Positions 53,875 to 61,934 of a stretch of DNA of 64,000 bases are shown piece after piece; within the stretch, counting starts at the first letter, position 1; every line of letters starts with the position of its first letter. The position numbers were made by a program, and so were the translations under genes. The stretch comes from Natrinema marinum. Lineage in GTDB: Archaea > Halobacteriota > Halobacteria > Halobacteriales > Natrialbaceae. Location: assembly GCF_024296685.1 (NCBI RefSeq), contig NZ_CP100763.1:2976001-3040000 (forward strand). Direction: 5' to 3'. The notes beneath the pieces are model-generated. The model had not been told where the DNA came from, did no database searches, and saw only the letters and a list, made by a program, of their open reading frames with translations.

Positions 53875-54331
53875 GTCGGCGCTCGAGGCCGCGAGTACGC
53901 CGCGCGCTACCCCGTTTTCCGCCCGAGGACTGACGATCGAATCGACGACCGGTGGCCGTGAGTACGCCTCGAGTGATACGAGAGGCGTACGATCCGGGGA
54001 AGGGCAGGCTTTTGAAGGATTTTGCGGTACTCTGGTGCGAAGGCAGCTACGTTCCAGCGAGACGTCCATCACCGAACGCTCAGCGAGTGAGCGGTTCGGA
54101 GCACTCGAGCGGTACGCGGTTCTCGCTCGCTTCGCTCGCTCCGAACCCCGAGAACGCGAACGGGGAACGGAGTGACCCGTGACCGACGCCGTTTACCGCG
54201 AGCGCCGGAGGCGCGAGCGGGCCGACGACTGACTCGGAACGAACGAAGTGAGTGGAGAGGAAGGAGGAGTGCTTTTCATCACCGTTTTGCCGAGGGCGCG
54301 GCTCCGCCGCGCCCGCAGCCCAAAAGGTTGG
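53875..54331. other. 457-bp gene-free region with clustered inverted repeats
   Basis: No credible gene is present. Several inverted repeats are: CCGAACGCTCA to TGAGCGGTTCGG (54072-54099), GGTTC to GAACC enclosing TCGCTCGCTTCGCTCGC near 54118-54148, and a 9-bp perfect stem at 54294-54314. The CGCTCGCTTCGCTCGC type sequence also occurs near 4.11 kb. It could be a terminator cluster for the convergent genes or a haloarchaeal intergenic repeat family. Confidence 0.5.
54294..54314 (-). terminator. Hairpin terminator downstream of aIF1A
   Basis: GGGCGCGGC pairs perfectly with GCCGCGCCC across a TCC loop, 17 bp beyond the aIF1A stop. TTTTG lies to the left and CAAAA to the right, so the structure could work on either strand. 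Confidence 0.55.
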
Positions 54332-54622
54332 TTATTGAATATGGCCTTCTCGGCGAAGCTGGTCGGCCTCGCTTTTCTCGTAGCGCCAGGTGATGTCGGC
54401 TTTCTCGTCCTGCCAGTCCCAGGGTTCGACGAGCACGACGTCGTCCTCGCGGATCCAGATGCGCTTTTGCATCTTGCCGGGGATGCGCGCGGTGCGTTCT
54501 GTCCCGTCGGCACAGCGTACTTTCACCCGATTCGCCCCGAGCATGTTGGTGACGGTCGCGAAGACCTCGTCGTCCTCGGGCATTCGGAGGTTCTTCCGAC
54601 CACCGTCGCCGTCGTCGCTCAT
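54332..54622 (-). CDS. eif1A: Translation initiation factor aIF1A
   Basis: The 96-residue protein is the archaeal aIF1A. It has an OB-fold (S1-like) core from about residue 18 to 90, containing [36 protein letters not shown] and [16 protein letters not shown]. It binds the A-site of the small ribosomal subunit and helps initiation. The N-terminal 15 residues are flexible and acidic. GTTTAAC lies 24-30 nt upstream and fits a leaderless start. Haloarchaea often carry one or two copies. Confidence 0.95.
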   Translation of the reverse strand: MSDDGDGGRKNLRMPEDDEVFATVTNMLGANRVKVRCADGTERTARIPGKMQKRIWIREDDVVLVEPWDWQDEKADITWRYEKSEADQLRREGHIQ

Positions 54623-54645
54623 GGCCGCGGATTCGCGGTCGAGCG

Positions 54646-54652
54646 GTTTAAC
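54646..54652 (-). promoter_or_regulatory. TATA element for aIF1A
   Basis: GTTTAAC (minus strand GTTAAAC) lies 24-30 nt upstream of the aIF1A ATG at 54622. Confidence 0.5.
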
Positions 54653-54723
54653 GTTTTATCGATCCCGCCGCGTGAGTGTCCGTTGTCGGCGAACGCCGCG
54701 ATCTCGAGCGGCGAAACCACGCC

Positions 54724-54730
54724 GTTTATT
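54724..54730 (+). promoter_or_regulatory. TATA element for the 59-residue membrane protein gene
   Basis: TTTATTT lies 25-31 nt upstream of the ATG at 54755. Confidence 0.5.
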
Positions 54731-54754
54731 TCGCTCGCCTCTGCACGCCTGGGT

Positions 54755-54934
54755 ATGTTACGGAATCTCGGTGCGCTCGGGATCGTCGGGCTCCTGCTCT
54801 TGCTCGCCGGCATCGCACTCATCGCCTACGCGAATATCGTCGTCGCGCTCGGGATGGCGCTCGTCCTCGCCGGCCTCGGGCTGGTCGTCCGATCGCTGAT
54901 CTCCGGCATGCTCCAGAACTTCGGGATGTTCTGA
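54755..54934 (+). CDS. Small membrane protein with two helices
   Basis: The 59-residue protein, MLRNLGALGIVGLLLLLAGI and onward, has two hydrophobic helices separated by a short turn (YANIVVALGMALVLAGLGLVV) and ends SLISGMLQNFGMF. It looks like a conserved haloarchaeal small membrane protein. The TATA element 25-31 nt upstream supports translation from this ATG. The longer in-frame reading through the aIF1A region is not a gene. Confidence 0.6.
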   Translation: MLRNLGALGIVGLLLLLAGIALIAYANIVVALGMALVLAGLGLVVRSLISGMLQNFGMF

Positions 54935-55001
54935 CCGGCCTCGAGGAGCGTCCTCCCGCCCGCGGCTCAAGCGTTTTGCCCCTGGGGTGTGAATGTGGCG
55001 T

Positions 55002-55256
55002 ATGGCGTATACCCTGCAGTATTACGATCTCGTGTTGGTCGGTATCGGGATGAGCCTCGGGCTCGGTGCCGGCGTCGGCTACGCCACGCCCGTCCCGTAT
55101 CCGGTCGCGATCGTCGGGCTCGGCGTCGTCGCGATCGCCTTCATCGCCCACGCGCTGTTCGTCAACGGCCCCGTCGACACGACCGAGGATCTGACCGAGG
55201 AGGTCGCCCTCGAGGAGGTGCCACAGGCGCTGTCGCCGATGGAGTCGGCGGACTGA
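55002..55256 (+). CDS. Small membrane protein with two helices
   Basis: The 84-residue protein starts MAYTLQYYDLVLVGIGMSLG, has two membrane helices (LVLVGIGMSLGLGAGVGYA and VAIVGLGVVAIAFIAHALFV) and an acidic C-terminal tail (DTTEDLTEEVALEEVPQ). It follows the 59-residue membrane gene by 67 bp on the same strand. No family is recognised. It is convergent with the DUF460 gene (9 bp between stops). Confidence 0.6.
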   Translation: MAYTLQYYDLVLVGIGMSLGLGAGVGYATPVPYPVAIVGLGVVAIAFIAHALFVNGPVDTTEDLTEEVALEEVPQALSPMESAD

Positions 55257-55265
55257 GACCGGCGC

Positions 55266-57242
55266 TCAGACCTCGTTGTCGCCGGCCCGGTGTTCGCTGA
55301 TGAGCTGGTCGACCATCGCCGCCTTCCGATCTCGTCGCCGGGCTTCGGCGCGTTCGTGCCAGTCGTCGATGACTGCCTCGACATCGTCTTCGCGGGCGAC
55401 GGCGAGTTCGTCGACTTCCTGCATGGCAACGTCGTCGGCGGGGCCGATCGGGAGCTCGGCGTCGAAGAGGATCTCGTCGGCGATCTCCGAGAGGCCGCCG
55501 TCTTTGAGGATCACTCGAGGCTCGAACTCGGCGAGCAGTTCGGCCGTCGATCGGCCCGCGCCGCTGGCGTCCCGGAGGTAGACCACGTCGCCGGCGGCGA
55601 TGCCGTACTGTTCGTCGGCCTCGCGGATCGCGCCCTTGGTGAACTTCTCGACGACCTTGACCGGGACCAGTCCCTCCTTTTTCGCCGAGATGTCGCTGAA
55701 GTTCGAGTGATCGAGTTTCCAGAGGGCTTTCATCCGCTCGACCTTTTTCTCCAAGGTCTCGACCTCCTCGCGGGCGTCGTCGCGCTCGCGCTCGAGTCGG
55801 TTCGCCTTCCGCTCGAGGCGGCTCACTTCGCGGTCTTTGCGGACTTCCTTGCGCTCCTGGCGTCGGGCGCCGCTGAGGCTGTTCTCGAGTTCGTGGATCC
55901 GCTCGTCGCGGTCCTCGATGCGCCCCTCGAGCGTCTCGACGTGCGATTGGAGGCGCTCGACCTGCCGCTCTAAGTCCTTGATCCGCTGTTCTTCCTCGGT
56001 GAGCTCGCGGGGTTCGTGCTCGGTCGACTCCTCCTCGTCGCCGCCGTCGTCGTCGCTCAGCTCCCGGAGGACGGCCTCGACGCTCTCCTCGCCGGCAACG
56101 ACGCGGGCGGTGACCTCGCCGCGGTCGAGCCCCGGCGGGAGCTTGGCGGCGATGCGCTCGAACTGATCCGTGTGGGCGTCGACGGCGTACAGCGCGGCGG
56201 CCATCGCGTCGCGCTGGTGGTCGTCGTCGTAGGGGTGGTCGCGCGTGCGGTGTTGTTTCTCGTCGACGGGGAGATCGCTGTCGGGCGTCCAGCCCGCGGC
56301 GTCGAAGCTCCGGCGGAACTTCTCGACGGTCTCGGGGATCGGCGTCACGTCGGCCGCGACGACGATCGGCCGGCCGCGCTCGACGATCCACTCGATCACG
56401 TCGGCGGTGTCGCTGGTGCGGGAACTCCAGACGTCCAATACCTCGCCCTCGAGGCCGACGATGGCGACGGCGGTCGTCGTCCCGGGGTCGATCCCGACGA
56501 CGACGTGGTCGCGCCGTTTGACGAGCGGCTGGAACTCGATGCCGTCCCTGCGCTCGCGCTCGATCTCGACGCGGACGTCGCCCGACCGATTTCGGGAGAC
56601 CGGAATGTCGCTGGGCCGGGCCTGTACGGTGAAGACGGCGTTGGCGTAGCCGCCGTAGGATTCGCGGACCTCTTTCTCGTACTCGAGGTTCGCGTCCTCG
56701 AGTTCGGACTCGACCTCGCGGGATCGCTTCCTGACCGAGCCGTGGATGCGGCGGGTGTAGCGGTCCTCGCTCCAGCCGCCGCTGCCGGTCGAGCGCCCCC
56801 TCGAGACCTTGACCTCGGTCGTGTCGGTGAACGCCGATACTTCGTGGCCGACGTTGTGGGCGGCTAGTCGGGCGGCGGCCTCGGCCTCCTGCATCGGGTC
56901 CTTCCCGTAGGGGATTCCGTGGCGTTTCGCGACGCGAGAGAGCGGCTCGGGCTGTTCGGCCCCCGTCACCTGGACGAGCCGGGTGCCCGACGGCAGCGAG
57001 CCGAGGAAGTGGATGAGCTGGTCCTTGTCGGCGGCCAGCTCGTACATGTTGTCGGTCGCGACGATCGCCGGCTCCTCGTCGTCGATCAGTCGCCGGAGTT
57101 TCCGGTGGGAGACGACGTCCCGTCTCACCTCGTCGCCGTCGTAGACGGTGAGCGCGTACGATGGCGCATCACCGCGCACGTCACCGCTCTGGATGTCGAC
57201 ACCGAAGACGACCGCATCGAGCGCACTCGTTCGCGTACTCAC
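55266..57242 (-). CDS. DUF460 protein: two RNase H-like domains plus coiled coil
   Basis: The 658-residue protein is an archaeal DUF460 member. A first RNase H/RuvC-like domain has Asp16 (GVDIQSG), Asp64 (VATDNMYEL) and Glu119 or Glu121 in DPMQEAEAAARL. A basic linker region (140-205) follows. A second RuvC-like domain has Asp252 (GIDPGTTTA), Asp298 (VAADVTP) and Asp345 (DDDHQRDAMAAA), the usual acidic triad. Coiled coil runs about 410-520. A C-terminal domain (530-640) carries KEGLVPVKVVEKFTKGAI. The function is unknown; a nuclease or resolvase role is plausible. TATAAAT lies 25-31 nt upstream of the ATG at 57242. It is a conserved archaeal gene without known partners here. Confidence 0.8.
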   Translation of the reverse strand: MSTRTSALDAVVFGVDIQSGDVRGDAPSYALTVYDGDEVRRDVVSHRKLRRLIDDEEPAIVATDNMYELAADKDQLIHFLGSLPSGTRLVQVTGAEQPEPLSRVAKRHGIPYGKDPMQEAEAAARLAAHNVGHEVSAFTDTTEVKVSRGRSTGSGGWSEDRYTRRIHGSVRKRSREVESELEDANLEYEKEVRESYGGYANAVFTVQARPSDIPVSRNRSGDVRVEIERERRDGIEFQPLVKRRDHVVVGIDPGTTTAVAIVGLEGEVLDVWSSRTSDTADVIEWIVERGRPIVVAADVTPIPETVEKFRRSFDAAGWTPDSDLPVDEKQHRTRDHPYDDDHQRDAMAAALYAVDAHTDQFERIAAKLPPGLDRGEVTARVVAGEESVEAVLRELSDDDGGDEEESTEHEPRELTEEEQRIKDLERQVERLQSHVETLEGRIEDRDERIHELENSLSGARRQERKEVRKDREVSRLERKANRLERERDDAREEVETLEKKVERMKALWKLDHSNFSDISAKKEGLVPVKVVEKFTKGAIREADEQYGIAAGDVVYLRDASGAGRSTAELLAEFEPRVILKDGGLSEIADEILFDAELPIGPADDVAMQEVDELAVAREDDVEAVIDDWHERAEARRRDRKAAMVDQLISEHRAGDNEV

Positions 57243-57266
57243 AGCGAGCTATAGGGACGAGTCGGC

Positions 57267-57273
57267 TATAAAT
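57267..57273 (-). promoter_or_regulatory. TATA element for the DUF460 gene
   Basis: TATAAAT (minus strand ATTTATA) lies 25-31 nt upstream of the ATG at 57242. Confidence 0.65.
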
Positions 57274-57308
57274 CCGGCGCGGGTTCGCAGGACGATCTGC
57301 CGGCGCGT

Positions 57309-58250
57309 TCACTCCGCGCCGTCCGAATACGGAATCTCGAGGCCCTGCCCGTCTTCGGGGACGAACACGTTCTCGCCGTCGCCGGCGAAGACCTCGCGGG
57401 CCTGCGCGAGGTGGTCCTCGGTGCGCCCGGCGTAGCGCGAGGAGACGTGCATCAGTGCGAGTCGCTTCGCGCCGGTCCGATTCGCGATCTCGGCGGCCTG
57501 ACGGGCGGTCGAGTGAGCGGTATCGGTCGCCCGGTCGGCCCGATCGTCGGCGAACGTGGCGTCGTGGATCAGCAGGTCGGGCTCGTCGGCGGCCTCGATC
57601 GTCGCCGCTGCGGGGCGGGTGTCGCCGGTGTAGACGATCGACCGGCCGGGCCGGGGCTCGCCGACGACCTGCTCGGGGTCGACGACGGTGCCGTCCTCGA
57701 GTTCGACGGATTCGCCCTCGTGGAGCCGCGAGAACTTCGGCCCGACGGGGACGCCCAGTTCCTCGGCGCGCTCGCGGTCGAAGCGACCCTTGCGCTCGTC
57801 CTCGACGAGCGCGTAGCCGACCGAGCGGGTGTCGTGGTCGGTCTCGAACGCGCGGACCTCGTACTCGTCGGCGCGGTAGGCGATGTCGCCGTCGCCGACT
57901 TCGCTGATGCGCACGGGAAACGTGGGACGGTTCCCGAGGGCGTTGACGAGCGATTTGAGCTGGCGGCGCGTCCCGTGGGGCGTGTGGATCGCGAGCGGTG
58001 CCTCGCGGTCGTTGAAGTCCATCGTCTGGAGCAGCCCCGGAATCCCGAGGACGTGGTCGCCGTGGAGGTGCGTGACGAACAGGTGAGAGACCGAAAAGCC
58101 GGTGCCGAAGCGCATCATCTGGCGCTGGGTTCCCTCGCCGGCGTCGAACAGGAGCCCCTCGCCCTCGCGGGCGACGAAGACGCCGCTCGGGTTTCGCTCC
58201 GTCGTCGGAATCGCGCCGGCCGTCCCCAAGAACGTCACGCGCAGTGGCAT
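57309..58250 (-). CDS. rnz: Ribonuclease Z
   Basis: The 313-residue metallo-beta-lactamase-fold enzyme cleaves the 3' trailer of tRNA precursors. The zinc-binding motif is THLHGDHVLGIPGL. Further ligands are in YTGDTRPA and HDATF, and LALMHVSSRYAG is the C-terminal signature. The length fits the short archaeal RNase ZS form. The start at 58250 gives MPLRVTFLGTAGAIPTTERNPSG. A negative-patch exosite region is expected around residues 150-190. It is divergent from the DUF7282 gene. Confidence 0.94.
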   Translation of the reverse strand: MPLRVTFLGTAGAIPTTERNPSGVFVAREGEGLLFDAGEGTQRQMMRFGTGFSVSHLFVTHLHGDHVLGIPGLLQTMDFNDREAPLAIHTPHGTRRQLKSLVNALGNRPTFPVRISEVGDGDIAYRADEYEVRAFETDHDTRSVGYALVEDERKGRFDRERAEELGVPVGPKFSRLHEGESVELEDGTVVDPEQVVGEPRPGRSIVYTGDTRPAAATIEAADEPDLLIHDATFADDRADRATDTAHSTARQAAEIANRTGAKRLALMHVSSRYAGRTEDHLAQAREVFAGDGENVFVPEDGQGLEIPYSDGAE

Positions 58251-58571
58251 CGGTCGATCTTCGGCGGGCCGTGGCTAAACCGCCTTCGGATCGCTCGAGT
58301 CGAACGCTCGGTAGGCCGGTCGGTCGTCTCGAGCGCCGCCGAGCCCGTGTGTGTGGTAGTGGGTGCCAACCGATCCGTCTAGAGGCGCGTACCGGTCAGC
58401 GCTCCGTTCGGTCCGGAGCCCTGTCCGTCAGGGTCGGCCGACGGATCGCGTTCGTGAACAGTGGTAATCAGTGACTATTCGTGCGAACTGTCGTGAACCG
58501 ATTCGATGCCCTGCGAACGGACTGCGCGTTTTACGTCCGTCGAGTCCGAACGCGATGACGACGACACCCCA
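58251..58571. other. 321-bp gene-free divergent region
   Basis: This region separates rnz and the DUF7282-type gene, which point away from each other. GTTTTAC (58528-58534) may be the TATA element for the latter, leaving a short leader. I see no other gene, repeat or hairpin of note. Confidence 0.4.
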
Positions 58572-59705
58572 ATGAGTTCGAGACTGACGTTCGGCACGGT
58601 CAAGCGGGCCGGTGCGATCCTGCTGGCGGTCGCGATCGTCGTCGCCGCCGGCATCGTCGTCGGTCAGGCACCCGCTATCTTCGGCGTCGAGGAAGACCCA
58701 CAGGCCTCGATCACGTTCGAAGACCAACAGGGCAACGGCACCGCCGTCACGATTCGGGAGGTCACGCTCTCCGATGGCGGCTACGTCGTCGTCACCGACG
58801 GCGGCGACGATCCGCTCGCCGTTTCGGAGCGTCTCGAGGCGGGGACCCACGAGAACGTCACCGTCGAACGCGAGGACGACGCGACGCGCGAACTCGTCGG
58901 CTCGTTGACGGCGACGGTTCATCAGGATACGTCCGACGAGGACGGCTACGCGTACGCGGAGACGAACGGGGACGAAGATCAGCCGTACCTCGAGGACGGG
59001 TTCCCGGTCAGCGCGACCGCGACGGTGACCTCGACCGACGAGAACGCGCTCGGCGACTCGTTCCTCGTCGACTCGATCGACGCGCCCGCGTCGGCGACGA
59101 CCAACGAGACGATCGAGGTGAGCGCTCGGATCCGCAACCCGACCGAGTACCGGGCCGAACAGCCCGTCGAGGTTCGCATCGACGGGGTCGTCTACGAACG
59201 GCAGGTGCTGGACCTCGAGGGCGGCGAGGCCCGGAACGTGACCCTCGAGACGGAGACGCGGGGCGCGCCGCCGGGCGATCGGACGATCGGCGTCTACACC
59301 GAGGACGGCGGTGCGGTCACCGGGATCGACCTCGAGTTCCACACCGAGCCGAGCGTCGCGGTCGCCGACGCGAGCAACGAGAGCGTGACCGTTTCCGCGG
59401 CGATTCCCGAGCGCGGGTTCGTCGCCGTCGAGCGCAACGGGACGATCGTGGGCACCAGCGACGAGCTCGCGCCCGGCGAACACGAGAACGTCACCGTCGA
59501 ACTGGCCGGCGACGCGGAGATCGGCCAGGACGAGGAGCTGACGGCGACCCTCTATGCGGGCACCCCGGCTAACGCGAGCGCGGCGTCGCCGATCACGTTC
59601 GAGGGCGCCCCCGTCCGGACGACGTTCACGCTGGCGGAGGTGACCGGCGACGAATCGGACAGCGACGCCGGCTCGAGCGGCGGTGGTGCCGACTCGGGCG
59701 GCTAG
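58572..59705 (+). CDS. Secreted protein with two DUF7282-type repeats
   Basis: The 377-residue protein has an N-terminal membrane helix or uncleaved signal (VKRAGAILLAVAIVVAAGIVVG), so it is exported and perhaps anchored. Two beta-sandwich repeats follow. The first (about 45-150) contains ASITFEDQQGNGT, YVVVTDGGDDPLAVSERLEAGTHENVTV and LTATVHQDT. The second (about 265-360) contains VAVADASNESVTVSA, FVAVERNGTIVGTSDELAPGEHENVTV and LTATLYAGT. Between them is an Ig-like stretch. A short Ser/Gly/Asp tail ends the protein. The family name DUF7282 is from memory. Start codon 58572 precedes the hydrophobic segment. Confidence 0.7.
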   Translation: MSSRLTFGTVKRAGAILLAVAIVVAAGIVVGQAPAIFGVEEDPQASITFEDQQGNGTAVTIREVTLSDGGYVVVTDGGDDPLAVSERLEAGTHENVTVEREDDATRELVGSLTATVHQDTSDEDGYAYAETNGDEDQPYLEDGFPVSATATVTSTDENALGDSFLVDSIDAPASATTNETIEVSARIRNPTEYRAEQPVEVRIDGVVYERQVLDLEGGEARNVTLETETRGAPPGDRTIGVYTEDGGAVTGIDLEFHTEPSVAVADASNESVTVSAAIPERGFVAVERNGTIVGTSDELAPGEHENVTVELAGDAEIGQDEELTATLYAGTPANASAASPITFEGAPVRTTFTLAEVTGDESDSDAGSSGGGADSGG

Positions 59706-59831
59706 TCGACTGTCGGCAGCGCCGATCCGATCGGCGACTCGTCGGCTCCCCGCACGTCCATGCCCGCTCGGCGTGCTCCGATCGCCGAACAATCGACCGA
59801 TTCTTACCCGCGCCGTCCCTACCTGCCGGCG

Positions 59832-60836
59832 ATGGACGCGCCGCTGTGGACCGACACCCACGCCCCGGAGCTGGCCGAGTTGCCACAGGACGACGCCCGC
59901 GAGTACTTACAGCGAGCCGTCGAGGAGCCGATCAACCTCCTCCTGCAGGGGCCGCCTGGAAGCGGGAAGACGGCCGCAGCGCGCGCACTCGCTCGCAAAG
60001 CACACGACGACCCGGACAACGACTTCGTCGAGATCAACGTCGCGGACTTCTTCGCCCGGACGAAAACCGAGATCAAGAACGACCCGCGGTTCGAGCACTT
60101 CCTCGTCGGCCGCTCGTCGCTGTCCAAACGGGACATGATCAACCACGTCCTCAAGGAGTCGGCGGGCTACGCGCCCGTCTCGGGCGGCTACACCACGATC
60201 TTGCTCGACAACGCCGAGGACGTCCGCGAGGACTTCCAGCAGGCGCTACGCCGGATCATGGAGCAACACCACCGGACGACCCAGTTTATCATCGCGACGC
60301 GCCAGCCGACCAAGCTCATTCCGCCGATCCGCTCGCGGTGTTTCCCCGTCTCGCTTCGCTCGCCATCGAGCGAGGAGATCGTGACCGTCTTAGAGCGCAT
60401 CGTCACGGAAGAAGGGGTCGACTACGACGCCGACGGCCTCGAGTTCGTCGCGGGCTACGCCAACGGCAACCTCCGTCAGGCGATTCTTGCTGCCCAGACG
60501 ACCGTCGAAGACGCCGGTGAACTGACGATGAGCGCCGCCTACGAGACGATCGGTGAGGTCGGCGTCGACGACGAGATCGAGTCCATGCTGGACGACGCCG
60601 AAGCCGGCGACTTTACCGACGCCCGATCGACGCTGGACGACCTGCTCGTCGACGAGGGACTCGACGGGGGCGAGGTGCTCGAGGCGATCCTCCGAATCGG
60701 ACGCAAGCGCTATCAGGGCCAGCGGCTCGCGCGACTCCACCGGCTGACCGCCGACGTGGAGTTCGAGATGCACGAGGGGACGAGCGACCGGATTCACGTT
60801 TCACATTTACTGGCGGAGCTGGGCCGGGACACCTGA
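59832..60836 (+). CDS. RFC-like clamp-loader small subunit (RfcC-like) with atypical ATPase motifs
   Basis: The 334-residue AAA+ protein resembles a replication factor C small subunit of the haloarchaeal RfcC type. Walker A is GPPGSGKTAAA (40-50). Walker B reads ILLDNAED (123-130) where RFC subunits usually have DEAD. Sensor 1 reads IIATRQP, with Thr156 where Asn is expected. The arginine-finger motif is PIRSRCF (Arg167, Arg169). The C-terminal collar domain covers about 230-334. It probably assembles with other RFC subunits to load the PCNA clamp. ATG at 59832 gives the family start; upstream codons do not fit. Confidence 0.8.
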   Translation: MDAPLWTDTHAPELAELPQDDAREYLQRAVEEPINLLLQGPPGSGKTAAARALARKAHDDPDNDFVEINVADFFARTKTEIKNDPRFEHFLVGRSSLSKRDMINHVLKESAGYAPVSGGYTTILLDNAEDVREDFQQALRRIMEQHHRTTQFIIATRQPTKLIPPIRSRCFPVSLRSPSSEEIVTVLERIVTEEGVDYDADGLEFVAGYANGNLRQAILAAQTTVEDAGELTMSAAYETIGEVGVDDEIESMLDDAEAGDFTDARSTLDDLLVDEGLDGGEVLEAILRIGRKRYQGQRLARLHRLTADVEFEMHEGTSDRIHVSHLLAELGRDT

Positions 60837-60858
60837 GGGCCGCGTGATTGCCCCTTCC

Positions 60859-61374
60859 TCAGTCGACGTACGGCTGCTCGAGGTCGGCGTCCCCGCCGAT
60901 CAGATCGGTGAGCCACTGTGTCACGATATCGAAGACGCTCACCAGCGGCGACAGCGCGCGCTCGACCAGCGAGATCGGCCGCGCGACTGTGACCGCCCAC
61001 CGCTCGGCGTTGCCCAGTCCGTAGGACTTGGGAACGATCTCGCCGAAGATCAGCACGACGACGCTGACGACAACGGTCGCCGCGGTCACGGCCACGCCCG
61101 CAGGGAGGTAGGTGACGAAGACGAGGGTTACGATACTCGAGAGCGCGACGTTGACGACGTTGTTGCCGACGAGCACCGTCACCAGCAACCGATGCGGGTC
61201 GTCTCGTAACGCCTTGAGCGTGCTCGCGTTCGGATCGTCGGTGGCTGCGCGCTCGTCGACCCACTCGATCGGGAGTGTGAAGATCGCGGTCTCCGCGCTC
61301 GAGAAGAACGCGCTACAGCACAGCAAGACGACGGTGGCACCGAGCCCGAACCACGCCAGCGTGAAATCGACCAT
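60859..61374 (-). CDS. CNNM (DUF21)-only membrane protein
   Basis: The 171-residue protein is homologous to the membrane domain of the CNNM-CBS protein at 6508-7920. AFFSSAETAIFTLP, DDPHRLLVTVLVGNNVVNVALSSI and EIVPKSYGLGNAERW occur in the same order. It ends soon after the fourth helix and lacks CBS and CorC domains. The intact stop and the DLEQPYVD ending suggest a genuine short gene and not a truncation by frameshift, although I see no CBS remnant between its stop and the convergent RFC-like gene, which lie 22 bp apart. It may be an ion transporter module that works with a partner or alone. Confidence 0.8.
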   Translation of the reverse strand: MVDFTLAWFGLGATVVLLCCSAFFSSAETAIFTLPIEWVDERAATDDPNASTLKALRDDPHRLLVTVLVGNNVVNVALSSIVTLVFVTYLPAGVAVTAATVVVSVVVLIFGEIVPKSYGLGNAERWAVTVARPISLVERALSPLVSVFDIVTQWLTDLIGGDADLEQPYVD

Positions 61375-61472
61375 GCCGCCGGTTTCGAGACCACGGTGAA
61401 GAAGTCGTGGGATTCACCGGTCAATATGGGCACCTCGCGGACCGTTATCCGCACGCCAGACGAACGGCGAGT

Positions 61473-61910
61473 ATGCCGACACTTCACGAGACCCGCATTC
61501 GGAACCGATTCCGTGTCCAGCCACACCACGCGAACAACAACGACACGCTCCACGGCGGCAATCTCATGAAGTGGCTCGACGAGGTGGGTTCGATGTCGGC
61601 GATGCGCTTCGCTGGCGAGGGCTGTGTCACTGCACGCGTGAACGAACTCGACTTCGAGCGGCCGATCGGCATCGGCGACACGGCGCTGATCGAGGCGTAC
61701 GTCTACGACGCCGGCCGGACGAGCGTTCACGTCGCGCTGCGCGCCTGGCGCGAAGAGCCCCGATCCGGCGAGACCGAGAAGACGACCGAGTCGACGTTCA
61801 CGTTCGTCGCGATCGACGCGAACGGCGAGAAAGTCCCCGTCCCCGACCTGTCGATCGAGACCGAGGAAGAGAGCCGGCTCCGGAACCGCGTGCTCGAGAC
61901 CGATCGCTGA
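61473..61910 (+). CDS. Hotdog-fold acyl-CoA thioesterase
   Basis: The 145-residue protein is of the YciA/BACH type. The hotdog motif is ANNNDTLHGGNLMKWLDEVGS with the catalytic Asn/Asp-Gly region, and VNELDFERPIGIGD follows. Such enzymes hydrolyse acyl-CoAs; the chain length preferred is not readable. The ATG at 61473 (MPTLHETRIRNRFRV) begins the family sequence. It is convergent with the Trm-G10 gene, leaving 24 bp between stops. Confidence 0.9.
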   Translation: MPTLHETRIRNRFRVQPHHANNNDTLHGGNLMKWLDEVGSMSAMRFAGEGCVTARVNELDFERPIGIGDTALIEAYVYDAGRTSVHVALRAWREEPRSGETEKTTESTFTFVAIDANGEKVPVPDLSIETEEESRLRNRVLETDR

Positions 61911-61934
61911 CCCGTCCGCCTCGATTCGCAGCAA

